From Candidatus Accumulibacter affinis (GTDB taxonomy: Bacteria > Pseudomonadota > Gammaproteobacteria > Burkholderiales > Rhodocyclaceae), in contig JADJOT010000001.1 in NCBI GenBank assembly GCA_016713625.1, positions 1-64,000 on the forward strand: a DNA stretch of 64,000 bases, written 5' to 3'. Shown piece by piece: positions 1 to 8,959 of the stretch. Positions within the stretch are counted from its first letter, which is position 1, and the number at the start of each line of letters is the position of its first letter. The notes beneath the pieces were generated by a model. The model saw nothing but the letters and a program-made list of their open reading frames with translations, was not told the origin of the DNA and searched no databases. The position numbers and the translations under genes are program-made.

Positions 1-1497
1 GGCCTGGTCGGCTCGCTGGATGGTCGTCGTCACCCGCTTCGTCCGCAGACAGGCTGCGCCACGCCGGCGCTGAAAGTGATCAGCCAGCTTTTCGTTGCCG
101 GCGAGAAAAGAAGTTCCTGGTCAGTTCCTCTGCAAACGCGTCGAATTGCTTCGACTCCCTCGTCGAGATGGTATCCGGCATCAGGATGACGAATTCCTCG
201 CCGCCGTAACGCGCCAGCGCGTCGATCGGCCGCATCAGCGGTGGCGAACCGTCTTCACCAACGAGATGGATCAGCGCGGCGTCGCCGGTGGCGTGGCCAA
301 GACGGTCATTAGATTGCCCGAAGTTGTCGACATCCAGCAAGGACAGTGACGGGGCGGCGTTCTTGCGGCGAACACTGGCGATCCTCGCGCGCCAGCGCCT
401 CGTCGGAACCCCTGCGGTTGAGCGCGTCGGTCAAGGGTCGTGGCGAGCCGACGCGCTCGCGTACTGGAGTTCCTGATGCAGTTGCGGCGGTTCGGCGTCG
501 CTCGCCCGCGCCGCGCGCCTGCAACTCGGCGAGTTCATCGCGCGCGTTGGCGTGTTTTCGGCCATCGCGCGTGTCGCGTCGATCTCCTTTTTCAGGGAGC
601 GGCGTCAAGTCTTCCAGCGTTCTGACTTCCTCCAGCTGCTGCGCACTCTGTTCGAGGTTGTTCTGAAGTCGGTGCTCGATTGATTCATCATCGCCGGGTG
701 ATCGATGAAAGCGGCGAGCATCTGGCGCATCGCTTCCTGCGCTTCCAGGCTGCGGTCTCTGGCCTGGCGCTGCCGGGTGATGACGTCGTGCAAGCGGCGC
801 TCGACGTCGTCCAGGCGCCGCAGGGTGAAAGGCGGCAGCACCGCCTGGACGAGAGAATCGATCTGACCCTGCACACAGTCCTGATCGAGGCTCAAGGCGC
901 CGATGTTGTCGATGATCAGTTGCAGGAGTTTGAGCAGGGTCTGCCCGATTTCCCCTGTTCTTCGGCAGCCAGCGATACCCGCTGGTTGAAGCCGGCGAGC
1001 AGAGTCAATAGTACCTGGTTGTCCCCGGCCGGCGATCGGAGGACCTCCAGAAGCTTGCGTGCCTGGCCGGACAACCGATCTTCGTTGCCGAGAGCGGGCA
1101 GCAGGTTTTCGATCAGGCGCGTGACTCTCGCCAGCAGGGCGGTGCCAGTTTCGGGCGCCTGGCTGGCCGGCGGCGTTGGCGGCAGGAGCGTGGTCACTGG
1201 CTGGGTGCCTGGCATCCAGGTTGCCGAGCGCGACCAGAGCGTCCTCGACGCCCGGCCAGCTACGCTTGCCGACCGCCGCCGCCAAACGTTCCACCAGCGC
1301 CTTCCTGCGGATTTCGTGTGGGCAGCGCGGCCACGATGTGACGCAGCTGTGCCTCCGGGAAAGCGGTCACATTGGGCAGATTCGCCACTTCGTTGTACAG
1401 ACCTGGTAGTTGGCCGGCGTTGGCGGCAGCTTGCGCAGGGCGGAGTTGTCTGGCGGGCCTCGCGGGCAACTTCGAGGGGATTCTTGGTGTCGGTCAT
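1..1497 (-). CDS. GGDEF-domain diguanylate cyclase (3' end outside window, frameshifted)
   Basis: Makes cyclic di-GMP from two GTP; probably cytoplasmic. The start MTDTKNPLEVARE is typical of a betaproteobacterial GGDEF family with a long helical N-terminal region. The C-terminal GGDEF domain shows the active-site motif YGGEEF near position 220 and, after a frame change, the end-of-domain pattern TIQRADQA at the window edge. The reading frame changes several times (about 1290, 600, 340 and 120), yet each frame continues the same protein, so the breaks look like sequence errors rather than decay. About 499 codons are present, near the family length, and only the last few dozen residues should lie beyond the edge. 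No sensor domain or membrane segment is evident. The exact signal that controls it cannot be read from this sequence. Confidence 0.75.
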
Positions 1498-1736
1498 CGG
1501 GCGCGCATCGAAGGTACTGAAGAAGTTGCGAAACACCGCGGGCAAACCCGGCTTAGACCTTCTTCCGGTGTTGATATCCCAGCGTGCCGGAGTTTACTGC
1601 CAGATGCGCTTGTGTGGTGGCAAATCGATCGACCAACCCCATTTCTGCGCTCTGCCATGCGGGCAGGTCGTTGGCCAGGCGGCGGGGCAAGGCAACCCCT
1701 GGCTGCTGACGCCGGCGTGCGCCGACGCTGCGACGG

Positions 1737-1765
1737 TTAAAAGAAGCCCGGTCGGCGGGTACAAT
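1737..1765 (+). promoter_or_regulatory. Sigma-70-type promoter ahead of dusC
   Basis: A -35 element TTAAAA (1737-1742) and a -10 element TACAAT (1760-1765) are separated by exactly 17 bases, and dusC starts 29 bases after the -10. The -10 matches the consensus at five of six positions and the -35 at four of six. This is the only strong match in the gap between the divergent GGDEF gene and dusC. Confidence 0.55.
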
Positions 1766-1794
1766 GGGGCTGCGACTTTAACGCTGGGTTGACG

Positions 1795-2780
1795 ATGGGA
1801 AAACTGCTGCTGGCACCGATGGACGGTCTCGTCGACGACATTCTGCGCGATGTGCTGACGCGGGTCGGCGCTTATGACCTCGCGGTGAGCGAGTTCATCC
1901 GGGTGTCGGGCAGTTTGTTACCGGCACGTAGCTTCCATCGCAGCTGTCCCGAACTGACCCGCGGCAGTCGCACCGATGCGGGTACGCCGGTGGTCGTGCA
2001 GCTCCTGGGCAGCGATCCTGCCTGCCTGGCGGAGAATGCCGCGCAGCTGGTCGAACTCGCGCCGGCAGGCATCGATCTCAACTTCCGGTTGCCCGGCGCC
2101 GACGGTCAATCGCCACGGCGGTGGAGCGACGCTGCTCGCCGATCCCGAACAGTTGTTCCGTATTGCGGTGGCAGTCAGGCGCGCGATCCCCCCGGCAATC
2201 CCGTTCACTGCCAAGATGCGGCTCGGGGTAGACGGTACGGCGACGACGCTCGATTGTGCGCGGGCACTCGAAGCGGCCCGGGTGGTGTCGCTGGTGGTGC
2301 ACCTGCCCGCACCCGGGCCGGGCCTATCGACCACCAGCGCACTGGGAATGGGTCGCGCGAATTCGCGATGTCGTGCAACTGCCAGTGGTCGCCAACGGCG
2401 AGGTGTGGACGACCGATGACCATGCCCGCTGCTGCGCCGTCAGCGGCAGCCAGGACGTGATGGTCGGTCGCGGGGCGGTCGCCGATCCCTTTCTCGCCCG
2501 GCGAATTCGCGCGCTGGCGGCGGGCCAGTCGGTCGCCGCCGATCGTTCGCTCGACTGGCGCCGCCTGCTGCCATTGCTGGCGTCCTACTGGCAACAGGTC
2601 TGCGCCAAGGTTTCGGCACGCCAGGCGCCCGGCCGGCTGAAGCTGTGGTTGGCGGCGCTGCGCCGGACCCATGGCGAAGCCGACGCCCTGTTCCTCGCCG
2701 TTCGCTCGCTGTGCGAGGTCGACCAGGTCAGCCGCGTGCTGGTGCAGCACGGCGTGCCGTTGCAATCGTCGGCAAGTTGA
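1795..2780 (+). CDS. dusC: tRNA-dihydrouridine(16) synthase DusC (frameshifted)
   Basis: Flavin enzyme that reduces a uridine in the tRNA D-loop with NADPH. The start MGKLLLAPMDGLVDDILRD is the typical Dus opening, with the LAPM flavin-site motif. Further on, in another frame, come GCPAPTVNRHGGGA, the segment with the catalytic Cys, then AKMRLGV, and in a third frame LPVVANGEVWT and VMVGRGAVADP, the phosphate-binding end of the barrel. The ATG at 1795 follows a clear promoter. The span equals about 329 codons, close to the usual 315-330, so nothing large is missing; the frame changes near 2090 and 2280 look like single-base errors. DusC rather than DusA or DusB is inferred from overall pattern. 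Confidence 0.82.
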
Positions 2781-2811
2781 GCCGCCGTTGTTCAGCCAGC
2801 GAGGCAGCACG

Positions 2812-3302
2812 GTGACTTCAGCCAGCCTGCTGCAGTTCGCAGAAGACGATCCGGCGGCGATTCGCGCCGAGCTGCTCGCCGGTCTTCTGGCGGCGCCGGC
2901 GGCAACGATCTCGCCCAAGTACCTCTACGATACGCTCGGCTCGCGGCTGTTCGCGGCGATCACCGAGCTGCCCGAGTACTATCCGACGCGTACCGAGGCC
3001 GCGATTTTCGCCGAGTATCAGGACAGCATGGCCGCGGTGCTCGCGCCGGTGGCGACGCTGGTTGACCTTGGCGCCGGCAACTGCGCCAAGGCTGCCATCT
3101 GCTTGCGGCGCGACGCGACACGACGGTCCACTGGGCCGGCGGTGAGCGGCGCTTTGCCGCGTCCGGGCGCATGCACACCGAGAACTCGTACAAATGGCGC
3201 CGCGACGATTTGGCCGTGCTGCTCGAAGCTGCGGGCTTTTCATCGCCGCGCTACTGGTGCGACGCGCGCGGCTGGTTTGCGGTCTTCGCCGCCTTTGCCT
3301 GA
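2812..3302 (+). pseudogene. egtD: L-histidine N-alpha-methyltransferase EgtD, internally deleted
   Basis: EgtD methylates histidine with SAM in ergothioneine synthesis. The N-terminus is intact (GTG start at 2812), with ISPKYLYDTLGSRLF and the SAM-site motif LVDLGAGNCAKA. Right after that motif the sequence jumps to the C-terminal end of the family, readable in another frame as SGRMHTENSYKW and ending GWFAVFAAF before TGA at 3300. Only about 163 codons remain of the usual 320 or so, so roughly 160 residues of the methyltransferase core are absent. As read here it cannot be active. No egtB partner is next to it. The loss may be a true deletion or an assembly collapse; other genes in this window show the same kind of gap. 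Confidence 0.75.
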
Positions 3303-3453
3303 TCGGCTGCTGCGGCCAACGATGCAGGCGGTCGGGCTCGGCAGCACGGGCGCGTGTTGGCTGCGGCGTCTTGACTGACATGGTCAGTGCGCAGGGCGCC
3401 CTTGCCACATGGCGGGCCTGCTTTCCTTCAGCACCCGTGTTTGTGGCGCAAGC

Positions 3454-4193
3454 TCACCGGCCCTCGAAGAAACGGACGGCGTCGAGCAGCTCCGGAAAAT
3501 TGTAGATGACATAGTCGGGCTGCACTCCATCTGCGTGCGTTCCCTGATTCGACTGGAAAAAGACCGTTTTCATGCCGAGTTGCTGCGGCCCAAAAACGTC
3601 ACGGTACATGTCGTTGCCGACACACACTACATCGGACGCTGCCATTTGCATGCCGGCCAATGCTGCTGCAAACAGGCGTTCGTCGGGCTTGCGATAGCCG
3701 AAATCGCCGGACACCAGAATCGGGTTGAAGTAAGCGGAGAGCCCGATGGCGTTCAGTTCCGGAACTGCGTAGGCGGTCTGACCGTCAGAAATGACGGCAA
3801 GGTGATACTTGCGGTGCAGTTGCTGGAGGGTTTCCTCGACGCCTGGATAGAGTTGCAAGCGGAAGCGCGCTGCGGCGCGGTAGGTTTCGGCCAGAAATCC
3901 CGGAAGCTGCGCCAGCTTCGCGGGCGGAAGCGTGCGTGTGAAGTCGCTCGCGTGCTGCGTGATGATCGCATGGAAAATCTCTGTCGCATCAAATTCCGGG
4001 TAACGCTCGACGCTTGTCGCAAGCTGTCGCTGCATCCCCTGGAAATAGGAATCCTTGACCACAGCCGGATCAAGGACTATGCCTGATAGGACAACAGGTT
4101 GCTGATGACGCGATATACGTCAGCATGCCATTCGTCCGTGCGGATATCCGAAAGCGTGCCGTTGATGTCGAAAACAATGCCTTTGACGGTCAT
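3454..4193 (-). CDS. HAD-superfamily hydrolase (one frameshift)
   Basis: Probable small-molecule phosphatase or dehalogenase-type hydrolase; the substrate is not evident. From the ATG at 4193 the first motif is VFDINGTLSD, where Asp is the expected nucleophile and the usual second Asp is Asn. Motif II is LAVISDGQ, motif III is the Lys in FGYRKPDE, and motif IV is VVCVGNDMYRDV. A stop near 4080 interrupts the N-terminal 40 residues, but a one-base shift restores the frame, giving about 246 codons, a normal length. The start codon lies directly after the stop of the upstream minus-strand gene, so the two are probably co-transcribed. Confidence 0.75.
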
Positions 4194-4629
4194 TCATGGT
4201 CTCCCCAGACATTCCACCGTTGCGCGGATCAGAGAATAAGGTAGTTGCGCAGTGGCCACGGCCAGCAGCGTATCACCGCTGAGCGGCAAATTGCCGACCT
4301 GGCCACCGGCGGTACCGCGATGTTGGCATAGTACACCGAGGACGGCGTTGGCCCTGGCCGAACTGAGTGGGAACGAGCGCGCCTGGGAGTTGCTGAACAC
4401 GATCAATCCAATCAAGCATGCGCTCTCAGCGGCGGCGGTCGCGATCTGAATAGGGAGCCTCAGGTCGTCGCTGCCGACGTCGCCCCTTGCGCCGCACATC
4501 GGCCGCGGCGTTTGGAGCTGGTATACTGGCTCGGCGGCCTGGATGTAGCGGCTGATTGTCGAATCGCGGATCGGTCTGCGGCGTGAAGGCGAGCAGTTGC
4601 GTCTCGTCCCCTGCCTGCCCAACGGTCAT
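4194..4629 (-). CDS. Hypothetical protein upstream of the HAD hydrolase (frameshifted)
   Basis: I do not recognise this protein. A frame opening MTVGQAGDETQLLAFTP continues, after a shift near 4555, into a long open stretch that ends CLGRP at 4196. The middle holds a hydrophobic segment (IATAAAESACLIGLIVF) followed by a less polar C-terminal half. Its stop TGA lies directly against the ATG of the HAD hydrolase, which argues for a real translationally coupled gene rather than chance. About 145 codons. No domain can be named; the start is uncertain because of the frame change. Confidence 0.35.
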
Positions 4630-4674
4630 GACTCTTGGCAGCCTCCCCGGACGATGGAAGAGGCGACCGTTCCC

Positions 4675-4830
4675 TCCCTGGCAGGGCGCATTCCGGCGTG
4701 CACGCCGGAATCGTTCGTTGGGCACAGGCCTGGCTCCGTGAATTCCCATCTCCCTTGCAGGGCGCATTCCGGCTTGCACGCCGGAATCGTTCGTTGGGCA
4801 CGGAGCTTGGCTCCGTGAATTCCCCATCTC
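4675..4830. repeat. Two tandem copies of a 76-bp unit with an internal palindrome
   Basis: Units at 4675-4750 and 4751-4830 differ at only a few bases. Each contains a palindrome that begins ATTCCGGC and ends GCCGGAAT (4690-4711, perfect; 4766-4787, one mismatch). A GC-rich inverted stretch, cgcccccgcaagcggggcg, follows near 4836-4856. The block lies between a minus-strand gene start and galU and encodes nothing recognisable. Confidence 0.7.
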
Positions 4831-5000
4831 ACCCCCCGCCCCCGCAAGCGGGGCGAGGGAGAATTCCGTCACCCCGCCCGCTTGCGCGCCTTGTGCAGTA
4901 AGGGCACCGAGCGGGATGGGGACTACTCGGTGGTGGCGCGCGCCAGCAGGCCGCCACCTCGTTGTTGTAGCAAAGCAGGACGCATATGGGAGTGATTCGA

Positions 5001-5919
5001 ATGAAAGTGAAAAACAAAGTTGAAAAGGCAGTCTTTCCGGTCGCCGGTCTCGGGACGCGCTTTCTGCCCGCGACCAAGGCCAGTCCCAAGGAAATGCTCG
5101 CGGTAGTCGACAAGCCCCTGATTCAGTATGCCGTTGAAGAAGCCTACGCGGCTGGAATTCGGGAAATGATTTTTGTCACTGGCCGGAACAAGCGCCATCG
5201 AAGATCACTTCGACACCGCCTACGAACTCGAGGCCGAACTCAGCGCCGCGGAAACGACGCGCTGATCGCCCTGGTGCGTTCTTTGATCAAGCCGGACGAC
5301 ATGGATTGTGTCTATATACGCCAGCCGCGGGCCCTCGGCCTGGGCCACGCTGTCCTATGCGCCGAACGAGTGGTTCGTGGTGAGCCCTTTGCGGTGCTGC
5401 TGGCCGACGACCTGATGATCGGTGAGCCGCCGATCATGCGACAAATGATCGAACTGTTCGCCGAGCATCAGTGCAGCATCCTGGCCGTGCAGGAGGTGCC
5501 GAAGGACCAGACCAGGCGCTACGGGATCGTCAAGGGGCAAGGCCCTGTCCGCTGATCTGGTGAACGTCGAGGGCCTGATCGAGAAGCCTCACCCGAATGT
5601 TGCCCCATCCAATCTCGCGATTGCCGGCCGCTATGTCCTGACCCCGGCGGTTTTTGACCTGATCCGCGAGCAGCCCCGCGGTACTGGTGGAGAAATCCAG
5701 CTGACCGACGGCATCTCTGCCCTGCTGGCCTCCGAACAGGTGCTCGCTTATCGCTATCACGGTAAACGCTACGACTGCGGTAGCAAGCTGGGCCTGATGC
5801 AGGCCAGCGTGGTCCTTGGGGAAGTTCACCCTGAACTGGGTGGCGAGTTTGCCGCTTGGCTAAGGGACCGTCAAAAGGTCCTTGAGTCACGGGATTACGG
5901 AGACCGCGGACTCGTTTGA
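5001..5919 (+). CDS. galU: UTP-glucose-1-phosphate uridylyltransferase GalU (frameshifted)
   Basis: Forms UDP-glucose from UTP and glucose-1-phosphate for cell-envelope and exopolysaccharide synthesis. The N-terminus carries the nucleotide-binding signature AVFPVAGLGTRFLPATKAS, then KEMLAVVDKPLIQYAVEEA; later LGLGHAVLCAE, LLADDLMIG, GLIEKPHP and RYHGKRYDCGSKLG are all GalU hallmarks. The frame shifts near 5195 and 5545, yet the total of about 306 codons matches the family, so these look like base-call errors. The ATG at 5001 has GGGAG at 4988-4992 with good spacing; an in-frame ATG at 4986 is an alternative. No adjacent sugar-nucleotide genes are visible. Confidence 0.9.
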
Positions 5920-6034
5920 GTCGAGCCCCCTGCGCAGAAGCCCCATCGACCTTCGATCCGGTTTCTGTTCTTCGCTTTGTCGGGCAAGTAGAGGACCTTC
6001 ACCTCCAGGTAAGTGCGCGCCCGGCCTGGCGAAC

Positions 6035-6065
6035 AAAAAAAAGCGCGACTCGTTGGAATCGCGCT
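6035..6065 (-). terminator. Rho-independent terminator of the candidate small RNA
   Basis: On the minus strand a 7-bp stem AGCGCGA/TCGCGCT (6065-6059 and 6048-6042) with a 10-base loop runs into eight T residues (6042-6035). This is a textbook intrinsic terminator. It reads only in the minus direction, so it does not serve galU. Confidence 0.75.
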
Positions 6066-6141
6066 AAATCCACACCAAAGGAGGAGGGTGGAGGAGACAA
6101 GCGAAGCAGACCAGGAAAACCAACTGCAATTCAGTTACGTT
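6035..6141 (-). ncRNA. Candidate trans-acting small RNA with two CUCCUCC motifs
   Basis: No gene explains this stretch, but a promoter at 6148-6176 points into it and an intrinsic terminator closes it, giving a transcript of about 107 nt. The RNA holds two C-rich runs, CUCCUCC, about eight bases apart (6079-6098 on the complement), which could pair with Shine-Dalgarno sequences. Small RNAs with such anti-SD loops are known in Proteobacteria, for example the CUCCUCCC 'cuckoo' RNAs of alpha- and betaproteobacteria. A short reading frame on this strand covers most of the span but has no ribosome site, so I favour RNA. Family membership is inference. Confidence 0.55.
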
Positions 6142-6147
6142 GGGCAG

Positions 6148-6176
6148 ATTATGACTCTTCCGACGCCGTAGGTCAA
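6148..6176 (-). promoter_or_regulatory. Strong sigma-70-type promoter driving the candidate small RNA
   Basis: Read on the minus strand: -35 TTGACC (6176-6171), spacer of 17, -10 CATAAT (6153-6148). Each hexamer matches the consensus at five of six positions. A start about seven bases downstream would be near 6141. Confidence 0.65.
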
Positions 6177-6541
6177 GCGTTTTTTGTGCGTTGCGCCATG
6201 ATTTCTGCCGAGACCCAGTCGATTCCTTTGGCTGTACCAAAGACTCCCGTTGTATCAATTGTTTATTGATATATTAGGACATCTGTTGCACAATAAGAAA
6301 CTTTCTTTCGCAGTATATAAGCTATCTTCCAAGGCGTTGATGTTGCGACGCAGCATTCCGCAAGGGTCTGCTGTATCGGGCTTGGCGCTACAATCGAAAA
6401 TTGCGGCGAGGGTTGGGTGACGGCTTTTTCTGCTGTCAGTGGGGCGTGGCGCAAATTGTTCGCCAACTAACGCCAATTCGGAACACGTGTCTTGGGTGTG
6501 GACGTCGGCAGCTTTGTCGCGCCCGTCTGGAGGAGTAACAC

Positions 6542-6963
6542 ATGGAATGTAAAGTGAAGTGGACCGGCGAAGGGATGTCGTTTGTCGCCGAAACGGGAAG
6601 CAACCACGCGGTGGTGATGGATGGGGCACCCGAGGCCGGTGGGCGCAATCTGGCGCCGCGACCGATGGAACTGCTGCTTGCCGGAACAGGCGGGTGTACC
6701 GCCTTCGACGTCGTCTTGATCCTCAGGAAGGCGCGCCAGGTCGTCACCGCTTGTGAAGTGAGCTTGCAGGCCGATCGCGCGGGAAGCTGAACCGCGGGGT
6801 GTTCACCCGCATCCATTTTCACTTCCGGGTAAGCGGAAAGCAGCTCAAACCGGAAGCAGTGGCGCGAGCCATCGAGTTGTCGAAGGACAGGTACTGTTCT
6901 GCTTCGATCATGCTCGGCAAGACCGCCGAGATCACGCACGACTTCGAGATCGTCGAAGCCTAG
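6542..6963 (+). CDS. OsmC family protein (one frameshift)
   Basis: OsmC/Ohr-fold proteins reduce organic hydroperoxides with paired cysteines. Start MECKVKWTGEGMSFVAETG, then the family signature PMELLLAGTGGCTAFDVVLI with the first reactive Cys. A frame change near 6785 leads to the second half, RIHFHFRVSGKQL and YCSASIMLGKTAEI, holding the second Cys. Total about 140 codons, typical. The ATG at 6542 has GGAGGAG about eight bases upstream. The type matches the YhfA-like subgroup, whose in vivo substrate is not certain. The stop overlaps the stop of the convergent coq7 by four bases. Confidence 0.8.
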
Positions 6964-7583
6964 ACGTAATAGGCGGTACGAGTCATTGTCAGCGACGCCA
7001 GCTTCATGATCAGCACGGTCGGCAACGACAATTCCCTGGCGCCCAGGCGCACGGCCGTTTCTGCGTGGGCAATTTCGTCGAGTCGCATTTGCGCTACGAT
7101 GGCCCGTGACCTGCTGTCCTGAGTCGGCAGTTCGCGCAGATGATGGTCAAGGTGCGCTTCGACCTGTCGCTCGGTCTCGGCGAGAAACCCCAGACTCCAG
7201 GCGTCGCCGATTTTGCCGGCGGCGATGCCGATGGCCAGTGCGCCGAGGTACCAGACCGGGTTCAACAGACTCGTCCGTCCGCCGAGCTCAAGCAGACGGC
7301 GCTCGGTCCACGCCAGATGCTCGGTTTCCTCACCGGCAGCCCGCGCAAGCACCCGCCGTGTCTCCTGATCACGGCAGGTCAGCGCCTGTCCCTGGTAGAG
7401 CGCCTGAGCACAAACCTCACCCACGTGGTTGATCCGCATCAGGGCGCTGGCATGCGCCCTCTCCTCGTCGGACAGGGTCGCTTCCGCTTGCTTGCTGCCG
7501 GGGACCGCGCGAGTGGTCGACGCCGGCACAAAGAGCGTGCGCAGCGCCTTGTCAAACTCGATGAGGATTCGGTCGCTGATCAT
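6960..7583 (-). CDS. coq7: Coq7-type 2-polyprenyl-3-methyl-6-methoxy-benzoquinone monooxygenase
   Basis: Di-iron hydroxylase of ubiquinone synthesis, peripheral to the inner membrane. The carboxylate and histidine ligands appear in two related halves: LMRINHVGEVCAQALYQGQ and EETEHLAWTERRL in the first, ETERQVEAHLDHH and MRLDEIAHAETAV in the second. The frame is intact at 207 codons, the usual length, which is notable among the broken genes around it. Bacteria using Coq7 in place of the flavin enzyme UbiF include many betaproteobacteria. It converges with the OsmC gene, and the gene upstream on this strand is the CNP1-like protein. Confidence 0.9.
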   Translation of the reverse strand: MISDRILIEFDKALRTLFVPASTTRAVPGSKQAEATLSDEERAHASALMRINHVGEVCAQALYQGQALTCRDQETRRVLARAAGEETEHLAWTERRLLELGGRTSLLNPVWYLGALAIGIAAGKIGDAWSLGFLAETERQVEAHLDHHLRELPTQDSRSRAIVAQMRLDEIAHAETAVRLGARELSLPTVLIMKLASLTMTRTAYYV

Positions 7584-7627
7584 GGGCAGCCTCGGTCGTT
7601 TCGGTTGAAGTGCAGCAACGGTCGATC

Positions 7628-8181
7628 CTAGTGTTGTCTGATGCTGGGGTGGCCGCCACGGCGCAGCACCTGGCGGGCCTCGTCAGTGTTGCGGAGCGGC
7701 AAGCCGATGGGGCAGAAATAGTTGGTGTACAGCTCTGCATAGTGTCGATTGACCGTGTTGTCCCGGATCTTTAGCCATTGATCGCTGCGGGCTCTGGACC
7801 AGGTCTTGTCCGAATGGCCCAGGGCATACAGCCGACGCTCGCTGGTGAGACAGTTCATGGCTTCGTAACTCACATTCTGCGCTCCGGCAGAGCTGACAAT
7901 CACCAGCGTAAAGCGCACCACGCCGTCGTTACCCACGCTCAATGACTCGCTGTCAACCATATACTTGTTGTCGGTGGTTGCACTGCCCTCGAAAGGTAGC
8001 AGATTCTCGGCTAGGGAAATGGGGGCAGCGTCACCTCGCTTTCCTTCGCCGGCTTTTCCTCGAACTCACTGTCAGCCGAGGCGGCCCCGCCTGCTATAGG
8101 AAAAGTCAGCGCGGCAGTCATGAGCACGCTGGCAACGGTTCTCCGCACCAATCGTCGTCGGCTGTGGGTGTGCTTCTTCAT
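7628..8181 (-). CDS. CNP1-like exported protein (one frameshift)
   Basis: Family of unknown function, first described in Neisseria and common in betaproteobacteria. The N-terminus MKKHTHSRRRLVRRTVAS followed by a hydrophobic run ending AASADS is a clear signal peptide, so the product is probably periplasmic. After a frame change near 8023 it continues ENLLPFEGSATTDNKYMVDS and ends with the conserved C-terminal part (NRHYAELYTNYFCP). About 185 codons. Its ATG overlaps the stop of rppH (ATGA at 8181-8178), so the two form a translationally coupled pair, an arrangement I take to be functional co-expression only. Confidence 0.7.
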
Positions 8182-8744
8182 GGTCGCTGGAGGAAGGCTC
8201 CTTTCTCGCCTGGAAGGTCCGCCTCGGCAAGGGCTTCCCCATGCGTGGGCGGATGGCGCACGCGCCGGTGGTCCGCATTGAGAAAACGGGCCAGTTCGTT
8301 CAAGGCCTGCTCATACACCCGCCGTTTGAACTCGATCACCGCTTCAAGCGAAACCCAGTAGGTATTCCAGCGCCAGGCATCAAACTCTGGATGGTCGCAG
8401 GCGCGCAGGGGAGACGTCGCAATCTCGGCCAACGAGACGAAGCAGGAACCAGATCTGCTTTTGTCCCCGGTAACTGCCACGCCATTCACGTCTGACCCAA
8501 TGCGTCGGCACTTCGTAACGCAACCAGTCTTTGGTTCGACCGAGAATTTGAACATGTTCCGGCAGCAGACCGACTTCTTCATGCAACTCCGGTACATCGC
8601 CTGTTCGGGTGTCTCGCCCCGCTGGATGCCACCCTGCGGAAACTGCCATGAATGCTCTCGGATACGCTTGCCCCAGAAGACCTCGTTCCTGGCGTTACAA
8701 AGAATGATGCCGACGTTCGGGCGATAGCCTTCACGGTCAAGCAT
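8178..8744 (-). CDS. rppH: RNA pyrophosphohydrolase RppH (two compensating frameshifts)
   Basis: Nudix hydrolase that removes pyrophosphate from 5'-triphosphate mRNA and starts decay. From the ATG at 8744: MLDREGYRPNVGIILCN, then WQFPQGGIQRGETPEQAMYR. The rest of the Nudix box, ELHEEVGLLPEH, lies in a neighbouring frame (about 8595 to 8410), after which the first frame resumes with DHPEFDAWRWNTYW. The open frame runs through without a stop but the middle reads nonsense, so two nearby indels are the likely cause. About 189 codons, normal for the family. The stop overlaps the next start by four bases. Confidence 0.85.
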   Translation of the reverse strand: MLDREGYRPNVGIILCNARNEVFWGKRIREHSWQFPQGGIQRGETPEQAMYRSCMKKSVCCRNMFKFSVEPKTGCVTKCRRIGSDVNGVAVTGDKSRSGSCFVSLAEIATSPLRACDHPEFDAWRWNTYWVSLEAVIEFKRRVYEQALNELARFLNADHRRVRHPPTHGEALAEADLPGEKGAFLQRP

Positions 8745-8959
8745 TTCTCGAACCTGCAAATCAATTAGTTGCGCCCATTTTTTCACATTTCGATTACCTT
8801 GGAAAGTAAAGTCTGGCGCTCGGCTGCGTTTGGCCCACCAATCCGCCCATTCCCGTGATTTTCTGCCCGTCGCGAAGCTGCCGAGAGCGTACAATTCGCG
8901 TCGCGGTTTGCTGGTCTGTCTAGTAAAATCGCCCCTTCGTCCTTAGCAACCAGATTCCC

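Noticed and set aside
2812..3302. Calling egtD an intact short methyltransferase
   Set aside because: Both ends match the normal enzyme but the core of the fold is absent, so it cannot be a natural short form.
4836..4856. Terminator for galU-side genes at the GC-rich inverted stretch
   Set aside because: There is no T run on either strand, so it does not qualify as an intrinsic terminator.
6064..6258. Minus-strand 64-codon reading frame across the small-RNA region
   Set aside because: It has no ribosome site, overlaps the promoter and most of its start lies upstream of the predicted transcript, so the RNA explanation fits better.
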